Source: Adiantum capillus-veneris
Taxonomy: Eukaryota > Streptophyta > Polypodiopsida > Polypodiales > Pteridaceae
Reading direction: 5' to 3'
NCBI GenBank assembly: GCA_014529385.2
Contig: CM043953.1
Coordinates: 72,815,872-72,879,871, forward strand
Length of the DNA: 64,000 nt
Below the pieces are notes generated by a model. The model did no database searches. It saw nothing but the letters and a program-made list of their open reading frames with translations, and was not told where the DNA came from. The first letter of the stretch is position 1, and each line of letters starts with the position of its first letter. Position numbers and translations under genes: made by a program. This document shows, one piece after another, positions 1-8,761 of this stretch.

Positions 1-30
1 GAAAACGCAGATTTCAGCATCTGCGTTTTC
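1..30. repeat. Perfect 12-bp inverted repeat (hairpin)
   Basis: GAAAACGCAGAT and ATCTGCGTTTTC are exact reverse complements separated by six bases. The same AACGC/GCGTT words recur in the family-C LTR at 19,160-19,460, so this is part of the LTR's internal repeat structure rather than a separate site. Confidence 0.75.
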
Positions 31-465
31 AGCGTGTCGTCGTTGCATCGTCGCCATCGACATTGTCACCGACATAGAGTCAGAATTCAGCAGATAAAGA
101 TTTGCAGATTTCAGCCATTAGCATTTTCAGATTTCAGCCCGTCTCGTCGTCGTCCTCATTGTCGTCGACATCGTTGGCAAGTCCAAGCATTGTAGAGATT
201 TGTGCAATCATAAGTAGACCGCTCTCGCCATAGAGAGTGGGGCCTTCGGAGGAGGGTTTGACAACATTCTGGTGTCGTATTCTTCTCTCTCTATCTCTTA
301 GTCTTAGCACCTTCACTCACAATGTTCACCACTTTGTTTGTGTCCATTGCACTCTCTCACTAAAGGAACGGAAGGCTCTCCCTTCCGTAAGTAAAAGGAA
401 CCTTGAGCACAGTTCAGAGCACTCATCTTTAGCAAAGTTCAACATTCATTCCGTTGCACCTTACA
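1..465 (+). mobile_element. LTR fragment, family C (right end)
   Basis: This is the end of an LTR that begins before the window. Read in reverse it matches the sequence from 18,785 onward: the ends CCTTACA/TGTAAGG, the block reading AAGGTTCCTTTTACTTA, the paired CTTCCGT motifs and the GAGAGATAGAGAGAGAAGAATACGA stretch (seen in pieces) occur in the same order. It ends in CA at 465 and is followed directly by LINE-A sequence, with no primer-binding site, so it is a 3' LTR or solo LTR inserted into that LINE. Bases 1-30 form a perfect hairpin. Confidence 0.7.
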
Positions 466-3400
466 CCCTCTCCTTGGATTTCGAAGAACATGGAGGTACT
501 GACTCCGAGCAAGCAGGAACTGTGATGAGGACCTCTAGTCGCGTGAAGGCCCCCAACCATCTTTGAGCTGCTAGCTCTGGAGGGGTGAGCCACTCAGCTA
601 GCAGAGCCTCTGTAATGTCCTGGCCCATGCTCTGCACCCCTCTCATGCCCTGTTGCTGGGTGCTCTGTACCTCCTCTGGCAAACGTGAGAACTGAAGCCA
701 GTCGCCTAGAATGTGGGTTGGACCCTTTGCCATGGGACCCCAAGGAACATGAGGCCTACTACCAACCAAGTGGGCCATGGCCTCTTTGAGTGCTAAACAT
801 GGGGTTCCAAACAAGGGGCTGTCTCATGTGCTCCTTCGTGCAAGTGGGCTGGTGCTGCTCCAAGCCACTCCATAGCTGCTCCCAAGAGCGAAGCAGGCTC
901 GCCGCAAATCGATCCTCCAGTCTCTTGCTCAGACCAACTTTGCGCATCTCTGTAAAGATCCACCTGATGGAAGGGCTCCAAGGGCCTCCTGCATGAGGCA
1001 CTTGAGCTCTAAGCTGCTGAAGCAACAACTCCTTCTAGGGCTCCTCCCCTAGAAGCAGTCCTCTGACAACAAACTTCCCAAGAAGGGCTCTGCTCTGTTG
1101 TGCTGGGTCTATGATCCCTAGCCCCCCCTAAGAACATGGTAGAGTGATGATCTGCCAGGCTACTTTGGCCCGGGCAAATTGAGTGTCGTGCCTAGACCAA
1201 AAAAAGTTGTTGATCAGCCTCTCTAACTGGCTGATATAGGAGCTCGAGAAGATCCAGCAAGACGTGATGTACCACGTAGTAGCCAACAACACCTAGTTGG
1301 CCACTATAACTCTGGCTGCCAAAGAGTCGTGCTGAACTCCAATGCAGCAACTTCCTCCGAATGAACAGGAGGAGGGGAGCAGTCTCTGTTGCTCAGGGTA
1401 CAAGTCCAGGCCAACCTGACAACCCAAGTAACGAACTGCAGTCCCTGGGGGGATCCACCTAAAATTCTCACTTGGTGACCAATCAGGCGAGGAGCACTGC
1501 CAACCCAGAAAGCTACGGTCTTCCTCCAGTTGATCAGTGCGCCTGATGCACAACAGAAAACCTCAAGAGCGTGCTTACACCTGTGAAGATTGACCTCCTG
1601 GCCCTTCAAGTACAAGGCTGAGTCATCGGCAAACTTAGCGTCTAGAAGCTCATCTGCCTTGATAGGGAGCTCAAGACCATGCAAGCCAACGTACTGAGAA
1701 GTCAAAAATCTACTCATCGCCTCAGCAAAGAACAAAAAGAGAAAGGGGGCAAGAGGGCAGTCCTAACTGACCGAACGTGTGAGCAAGAAACGCTCCCCTC
1801 TCCCCCTTGCCAAAAGCACCTGACTGTGTGCACGCTTGTAGAGAGCTGACACACCTCTGATCCAAGCATGTGTGAAGCCCATCCTGTGTAGAGTGCCCTC
1901 CAAGAAGTCCCAGTCAACTCTATTGTAGGCCTTCTTAAAATCGAGGAGTATCACCAAATCCTCTCCTCGGAGACGCGCGAGGGAGACACCTCCCAGAAAG
2001 TGAAGATGTTGTCAAGGATACTATGCTCCTTGACAAAACCTGTCTGGGACCCATATATAATGCTCTCTAGTAGTGGCTAGATCCTCAAGCTTAGAATTTT
2101 GTAAGATGAGTTGAGGATGGTAATGGGTCGCCACTGTCAAATCTCATCCAAGGAGCCGCTCTCCTTGGGAATCAAGTAGATCAAGACCTCACTCATGTTG
2201 TCAGGCATCTCGCCAGTGTGCAAAACGTACTAGAATGCGCTGCAAAGATTTGAACCAAGCAAGTCCTAGTACTCCAAGAAAAAACTGGGAGTCAAGCCAT
2301 CCTCCCCTGGACAGCTACCTCGAGGGAGTGCTTTGAGGGCCTCATGGAGCTCCTCTAGTTGGAGGGGAAGCTCAAGTCTCTGTCTCATCTCCTCGGTAAC
2401 AAGGCAAGGCATCTGTGCCCAAACCTGCTCTCTGTATGCATCCTGGCGCTCTGACTGAGGCTCAACTGACAACATATCTTGGTAGAAGTCAGTAGCAATT
2501 GCACGCATATCCGCAGGCTCTGAAGCAACTGACCCGTCAGGTCTCTTCAACTGACTAACACGTGTGCGCATGGCGTAGCCCCATTGTCGCAAAAAACTTC
2601 CCAGTAACTCTGTCACCAACCTGGGTCCACTGAGATGCTTGTCGATGGAAGGCAAACTCATGACGCCGCTCCTCAATGCTAGTCAACTCTTGCCTAGCCT
2701 GTTGCATCTGCTCCTCCAACCAAGGACTATCTGGACGCTGCTCCTGCATCGTCTGTAAGGAAACAATGCCCCGTCGAAGACGTTTCTCCTCCTCCTGGGT
2801 TGCAACCAAACGAGGTGCAGACTCCTGAAGGAAGAAGCGACTAAGCTCTGCCGGTCCAGAGGCCACTCTACCAGCAGGGGTGTCTTGCGCGTCCAGAATC
2901 TCTTTCCAAAGTGCCTCCACTCGCTCTCTAAGCTCTGGATCTAGCAAGATCCTCTCGGGGATGGGTAGCATCGCAACCCCCCTCCTCTATCTGTTTGTTA
3001 CAGTGAGAAAACTGGCGCGTGGTAAAAAAAAGTAGTCCTTGCCAGGATGCAAAGAGATCCCCCCATGTCACAAATGTGGTCACTAGCGTAGAAGCGATCT
3101 ATCCGTGATAGATTCACTCCTCCTACCGTGCAGTTAGAGGGAGAGAAAAATAGGCTTTCTTGGGGTTTCACAAAACTTAAGTGTTGCCAAACATCAGAAA
3201 CCCTCATAGTCAGACATAGGCGCTCCCAAGTTGCCAACTTAGCCCCGTGCACTGCAGCATGGCCACCTCCAATCCTGTCAGAGGGGTTCTCCAACATTTT
3301 TAAATTCCCCCCAACACACCACTACTCTGCATGCGGCAGACTCAACAACATGAGACCAAAACTCTGCTCGTGCACTTGCCACATTGGGCGCATATATGTT

Positions 3401-3657
3401 CAGGAATCCCATGAGGCAACCTTGAAACTGCATAGTAATCCACTGTGCCCTGCCTGGGACAATAACACCTCTGCCCACAATGGCCTGCTGCCATGAGTCT
3501 GCAATAGTCATACATACCCTGCCTTGGATGCCTCCAGGTCCAAATGCAGCTGACCAAAATGTCTCATAGCGACCACGCAAAATCTGACCACATCGTCTAA
3601 TGTGGCTCTCATAGAGATGATGCTCGTGTAGCATAAGAAAATCGATCTCACCACCCA
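466..3657 (-). mobile_element. LINE-A copy 1 (non-LTR retrotransposon, defective)
   Basis: On the minus strand, conceptual frames run from an AP-endonuclease-like segment (about 3,657-3,000) through a reverse transcriptase and into its C-terminal region, in the same order as LINE-A copy 2 at 22.2-26.3 kb. The RT active site reads FADD (in AKFADDSALYL, near 1,620). The reading frame is broken repeatedly, so this is a dead copy. Its 5' end is cut at about 3,657 by a hAT-like element and its 3' end at 466 by an LTR. Confidence 0.85.
1304..1735 (-). pseudogene. LINE-A reverse transcriptase fragment (FADD motif)
   Basis: This open stretch carries the RT palm signature FADDSALYL followed by the thumb-like region with GALINWRKT. 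It corresponds to 24,190-24,500 of LINE-A copy 2. Neighbouring frames at 1,763-1,957 (LLDFKKAYNRVDWDFLEGTL, the RT motif A region) and 2,266-2,676 belong to the same ORF2, interrupted by frameshifts. No complete protein can be made from it. Confidence 0.8.
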
Positions 3658-3658
3658 C
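2555..3658 (-). pseudogene. LINE-A endonuclease and linker region, broken
   Basis: The frames at 3,278-3,658, 2,998-3,297 and 2,555-2,971 read successively through an endonuclease/exonuclease/phosphatase-type domain (LMLHEHHL, then IYAPN, then DRFYASDH) and the linker before RT. The same words occur in copy 2 from 22,182 on. The first residues of the domain are missing because the copy is cut at about 3,657. Confidence 0.75.
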
Positions 3659-3956
3659 AACGGCAACCCGGGACAGCCGGAACCCGGAACGCCAAAGTTT
3701 AAAAAATTGATAGTTTGGGACAGGTCTTTTTAACTTTTGGGGGGGGGTGCTATTTCCATCCTCTCCTATATAAAGAAGGCCTTTAAATCCTCTCTCAAGC
3801 TCTCTAGCTCACCCTCTCCCTCAAGGCTCTCTCTCCCTCTCCCTCTTCCTTTCCCTCAAGGCTACCGTTCCGGCCTCCGTTCCGGTTCCGCCGCCCCGAG
3901 GCCCCCATGTTCCGGAAACATCCCGGAGCCCCCCGTTCCCGTTCCGTGTACCTTTG
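3658..3956. mobile_element. hAT-like non-autonomous element with GTTCC/GGAAC clusters
   Basis: A roughly 300-bp segment lies between the LINE-A copy and a LINE-B fragment. It starts CAACGGCA and ends with the complement of CAAAGGTA, compatible with hAT termini. The subterminal regions carry repeated GGAAC (left) and GTTCC (right) words that form an inverted repeat. A TATA-like CTATATAAAG lies at about 3,766, followed by a pyrimidine-rich stretch. I could not find a convincing 8-bp target duplication, so the class is tentative. Confidence 0.4.
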
Positions 3957-4840
3957 CCTCACACATGGCAGGTTGAACATCACTGCTAGAAGCTCTGCAA
4001 GTAGATCTCTGGAATGTATAAAATGCTCTGCTACTAGGTCATCGTGATCATATGCTCTCCTAGTCCTCATCCTGTCAATGGCCTTCTTTACCATCTCGGT
4101 GGTAAAGAAAGCACATGTGTGTGGGCATGGCTCTGGTGGATCCAGAAGAGGTGGCTACCCCGAGACTGTATAGAGAGATGATGCTACTGACCCCATACCT
4201 CCATAGAAGTGATGACTGGTGGGGGAGAATGCCCATGGAAGAGTCGTCATGCCTTGCGTGAATCCTTGTTCAAAAACAACTGGTATAAATCCTGCTCTGA
4301 TCGAGCTAGAAACGCCCTCTTCTTCTGTTGCACCAAACGCCGAGAAGCAATCCGTGACTGCCTGTGAGTGATGACTCCTAGAAGTACCTCCCTCTGAAGT
4401 CGGGTTGTGGTCTCTCTACACTCCTCATCATACCAACTATTATGGGGTATGCTCGCAGAACATCATCGTTGCCCAGGCTCAATGTGTGGGTATGCCTCTG
4501 TTGTTGCATTCTGTAGTGTCTTTGTCAATATATAAGTGAGCTCCTCTAGAGGTCTCCCCGGATCCTCTGTGCATAAGCGTCTGTAGATGCCATCTATGTA
4601 GACAGATCAGTCTCCAAAGTAAAAGTGTATTGGGTATGCGTAGATGTCTGTGCCAGTCGGCCTGTGCTGAACTGGAATGAGACGGTAAAAGTGAGGAGGG
4701 CATGATCTACAACTACTCCGATAGGCCTGGGCCCAACTGTAAAGTCATGAATAGAGGGTATGAAACTAGGTTGAGCCAAAACATAATCCACTGTGCTAGC
4801 CCCATGTCATGAGGAAAACAAGTGAATCCACTCGACGCTT
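3957..4840 (-). mobile_element. LINE-B copy 1, ORF2 endonuclease-to-RT linker fragment
   Basis: Minus-strand frames at 4,594-4,791 (DYVLAQPSFIP, then GVVVDHALLTF) and 3,804-4,094 (IDRMRTRRAYDHDDLVAEHF) match the same regions of the LINE-B copies at 57.7 kb and 50.2 kb. The copy is truncated at both ends: on the 5' side near the G-run at 4,840, on the 3' side by the hAT-like element. Stops and frameshifts make it inactive. Confidence 0.8.
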
Positions 4841-4848
4841 GGGGGGGG

Positions 4849-4849
<1 letters not shown>

Positions 4850-4893
<44 letters not shown>
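4850..4893. repeat. (GA)n microsatellite at SINE 3' end
   Basis: About 20 GA units lie immediately left of SINE copy 1. The SINE is on the minus strand, so the tract is a (TC)n tail at its 3' end, like the tails of the LINE-B copies. Confidence 0.9.
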
Positions 4894-4899
<6 letters not shown>

Positions 4900-5072
4900 A
4901 GAAGAAGAAGATTGTTTTAACGTCGTAGGAAACTATCCCAAGAGACCTTAAAGATCTATCCGACGAGGAGAGTTGAACTCAAGACCTGTTATTTAAGAGC
5001 GAAATGCATAACCAATCTACCATACTTGGGCGATAGAAAGGTTATACCATTTTCCTCTTTTTATTAGCACAC
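4894..5072 (-). mobile_element. tRNA-derived SINE, copy 1
   Basis: Read on the minus strand, this unit has an internal pol III promoter. The A box reads TGGTAGATTGG and, about 40 bases downstream, the B box reads GAGTTCAACTC (GTTCAANTC type). The surrounding sequence looks like a degenerate tRNA, followed by a non-tRNA body and a 3' end rich in CTTCTTC that runs into (TC)n. It is the first of three copies in a row, with a poly(C) run and (CA)n to its right. Confidence 0.65.
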
Positions 5073-5075
5073 CCC

Positions 5076-5106
<31 letters not shown>

Positions 5107-5114
5107 ACACACAC
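5070..5114. repeat. Poly(C) run followed by (CA)n
   Basis: About 22 C residues followed by a CA dinucleotide tract separate SINE copies 1 and 2. The length of such homopolymers is prone to assembly error. Confidence 0.85.
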
Positions 5115-5286
5115 TCGAGAAGAAGATTGTTTTAACATCGTAGGAAACTATCCCAAGAGACCTTAAAGATCTATCCAACGAGGAGAGTTGAACTCAAGAC
5201 CTGTTATTCAAGAGGGAGATGGCATAACCAATCTACCACACTTGGGTGATAGAAAGGTTATACCATTTTCCTCTTTTTATTAGCAC
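5115..5286 (-). mobile_element. tRNA-derived SINE, copy 2
   Basis: This nearly identical repeat of copy 1 has the same A box (as TGGTAGATTGG) and B box on the minus strand. It differs by a few substitutions, for example in the anticodon-arm-like part. A (CA)n tract flanks it on the right. The tandem arrangement suggests either repeated insertion at the same microsatellite-like site or duplication of a SINE-(CA)n unit. Confidence 0.65.
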
Positions 5287-5317
5287 ACACACACACACAC
5301 ACCCACACCACACACCC

Positions 5318-5404
5318 GAGAAGAAGATTGTTTTAACGTCGTAGGAAACTATCCCAAGAGACCTTGAAGATCTATCCGATGAGGAGAGTTGAACTCAAGT
5401 CTTG

Positions 5405-5407
<3 letters not shown>
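5318..5407 (-). mobile_element. SINE copy 3, truncated at exon 1
   Basis: The third copy retains only the 3' body and the B box on the minus strand. It stops at TTGTTAT, where copies 1 and 2 continue into the A-box half. A (GA)n tract and then the coding sequence of exon 1 follow immediately. The truncation point coincides with the only in-frame ATG upstream of the conserved protein. Confidence 0.6.
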
Positions 5408-5462
<55 letters not shown>

Positions 5463-5578
5463 TAGGTACCCTTTGGGCATAGCCTTTGATATTGATGGAG
5501 TTCTTTTGCGAGGTGGTCGGCCCATCGAAGGAGCATCCGAAGCTCTTCGACAACTTTATGTGGATGTCAGCAACCCTA
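5407..5578 (+). CDS. HDHD5: HDHD5-like exon 1 (5' boundary uncertain)
   Basis: Conserved coding begins at about 5,467 (YPLGIAFDIDGV) and ends after the first base of a codon at CCCTA|GTAAGT. Upstream, the frame stays open through (GA)n to an ATG at 5,407. Alternatively the exon starts at 5,466 after CATAG, but the purine-rich (GA)n would then be a poor polypyrimidine tract. Motif I of the HAD fold is in this exon. Intron 1 (5,579-44,824) follows. Confidence 0.8.
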
Positions 5579-7162
5579 GTAAGTTTTATCACAAGATGTC
5601 TTTTTATATGTGTTGAATGAGAAAAGAAGGATGCTCTTGGGAGTTTTCCTCTTTAGTGCAGAATATTATACACAATTTTACTAGCTTTATGAATGGTTTT
5701 GAGAAGAGTGTGTCTCATCTCAAATTTGACTCCATTGACTTTTGACAAGTAGTTTTTCCATTGAATGAGGTGCACAAGTTTGCAATTGGTTGCGTGCTAC
5801 ATCTTTGTTTTTGTATTCTTCTTTGTAGAAGTTTTTATATACAAGACTTATGTGTATCGAGCATTTCTATGGTTGAGGGCTCGCTTGGTTTGAGAATGGG
5901 CGTCATGTTTTTGTATGGATGAATTTAGGTGTCACATGCCACGCATAACTGATGTAACCAGGTTAGTTGTAACTTGTCACACTATTGACAAGGTCTTCTT
6001 CATGTCTTATTCCTTCACTTGATACTATGGAGAGGGATCAATTAGAAATCATGGCCATTGGAGGCCGTCTCCATGGTCCCGGCCCATGCTATGTGTCAAA
6101 TTGGGCACTTCTACGCATTTGGAAGCGTATGGGACCACCAAACAGCATCACAACACAAAATGGAGCCAAGTCTTTTTGACTAGTTTTCCTGTAGCTTAAT
6201 GACAAAAAGTTTTTATGACCCGTATGACGTAAACTAAAAATGAAATCAACACTTCACATGTAGAATAAAAGATTTAAGAGAAGGAAATAGAGAGACCAAT
6301 ATCTGATTGGCCCTAAAGATTGGCACCTCTTTTGGTATTTTTTATTAACTCCATGTGTAGTGAACTACTACATTGGTCAATTTGGAGGTGCGCCAGAGAG
6401 TTCTAGCAATTTTCTCAAAGAATTGGCAAAAGCGTATTGTCATTTGGCAACTCCACATTACTCCGGCAAGAGATCTAGTTTGCATGTTGTCAAGGTTTCA
6501 ACATTGTACTAGTTTGGTTATGTTTTGCCTCTTCGGTAGATACATAGTAGATTCTCATTTTAGTCTTTAGCTTACATTAGGATTTAAGAATTTGTTTATT
6601 GTTATTTGTAATGTGTATCTTAGATTAAGTCTTTGTGTTGTCTTATCCTTGTTGTGCTAAATATTAAGGGAGGTTTTCAAGGTTTCGCTCGTGCAGAAAG
6701 GCGTTTCGTGTACAATTTTTAGGTCTCCACTTCCCATTCCCATTCCAACTTCCTGTTCTGAGTCCCCATTTCGTGTTTCAGACATGAGTATCCGTAATGT
6801 GGGTGAAAGCATGAGTGGGTGGACAAAAAAACTGTGTCCGGGACATAGCTATTTTTGCAGTGATTGACCTAATATGCTTGACCAAAATGAAAAAATCCCG
6901 GGCATGTTGTATATCAATAGATAGCTTAATAAAAGGAGGAAGCAAAATTTAAAAACGGTTTGCAAAGATTTTACTAGTCCCCACTTTTGAAAAAGTAGCT
7001 ATTGAAAAGAAGTTTCCAACCCATAAAAGTGTACTAACCATTCATGCTTTCGCCCAATAGGGAATGGCATTTTACCCCCGTTCTTGTTCCTTGTTCCGAG
7101 TTCCGATTTTCGGTCCTCGGTAACTATGGTTTCATGGTGACCATGATGGCATGTGTGTGTGA

Positions 7163-7255
<93 letters not shown>

Positions 7256-8692
7256 GAAATGTTATATTAACGTCTTCAAAAGGCGAGAATGACCTATGAG
7301 ACCAAACTGATACAAAAGTGGTGAATCTGTTACAATGTCTGGGTACCTTGGTACTAAAGTACCAAGTGTGAAAGTAAATGTGAAAAAACTAAATACAAAG
7401 TATTAAATAAACTTCTTAGGAGCATTCTGGGTGTCTGGCTAGAATGCTTCTAATCCTTTGTTGTAGTCTCCTCCGGTGAAGTGTGCTTCTGCATCTTGGT
7501 CGTGGTCGTCTCGATCTCCTAAGCTCAATCGCTCTGTCAATTAGGGTGCCTTTGGTATGAATGTGGGTACTCCTTTGTGTTGGCTGCTGGCCTCTTGCTT
7601 CCCCTTCCACTCCTGCTTCTCTCGATCCGAAGAAATCTATGATCTGCCTCTGAGGTTGTAGTGCTCTTTCTTCTCATTAGATTATCCCTGTGCTGATGTA
7701 GTTCCAGTAGGTACAAGCCTAAGCATCTTTGATCTTGGTATTGCATGATTCTATCTAGAGGTCCAAAGCCTTCTTTAAAGAGGCAATGAAAACGCTCACG
7801 TATCTCATAGTACACTGTGCAGTGGCATATATAGTGTAATTCTGTCTCCGGCTCCATTCCACATAACTTGCAAATTCTGCTCTTAGGTGGGATTCCCCTA
7901 AATCTGCCAAATTCAATTTCCAACTGGTGTGAGGATGTACGAATTTGACCAATAGCACATCTCAAACCATGAGACAGGTGGGTATCCATGTAACTCGGGC
8001 GAATCACAAATCCATCTTCAGATAGTTGTAGGAAGTTTTCTTTGTAGTCGGCCATCTTCGTGCCCAATTCTTGTGCAGGGTCTACCCATGTCCTCTTAGT
8101 ATCCAACTGTATAAGATCCTAACGGATGATTTTATTAATCTCCGTTCGTGTAATTGCCAGTGATGGATCCACAAATGGTCCCCAAATCTGGACCCCATAA
8201 AGCATAGCCGAAGCCACCACAGTATCAAAGAGCCAAAGTTTTGTTTGTGGTTCCTGAAACTGCACTTGTGAACACATCCTCTCCAACCCTCCCAGGGCCG
8301 CAGAGGCTCTGGATAATCTAGCATCCGCTGCCTTCTTAAGAGTAAACTTCGGTCCTGCAAATACCACCCCAAGGTATGTGTATGCATCTGTGTACTCTAC
8401 TGTATCCTGGCCATATGCAAATGTAGGTGCCGATCTCCTAACCCACTGCGGTGTGGTGTTAAACACCATAACTTCGGTTTTACCCAGGTTTACCGACAAT
8501 CCACTGTCCTCCGCGAATTTATGTAATGCATCTAGCTGCCTCTGATTCTGCTATGAATACAATATCATCTGCATACAACAACAAAGGGATCCATGACCCT
8601 GCAAGTTGAGCACCTCTGTCACCTTCTCTATCAATGTAATCTGATACCTCATCTATGTACATACCAAATAAAGTAGGGGACAGTGGGCATCC

Positions 8693-8761
<69 letters not shown>

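Noticed and set aside
3758-3790. TATA box at 3,766 as the promoter of the hydrolase gene
   Set aside because: It lies inside a hAT-like element 1.6 kb upstream with no linking exon. It may be coincidental.
4930-5060. Functional tRNA gene
   Set aside because: A and B boxes are present, but the acceptor stem and anticodon arm do not pair properly, the unit is repeated three times, and it carries a body and tail typical of a SINE.
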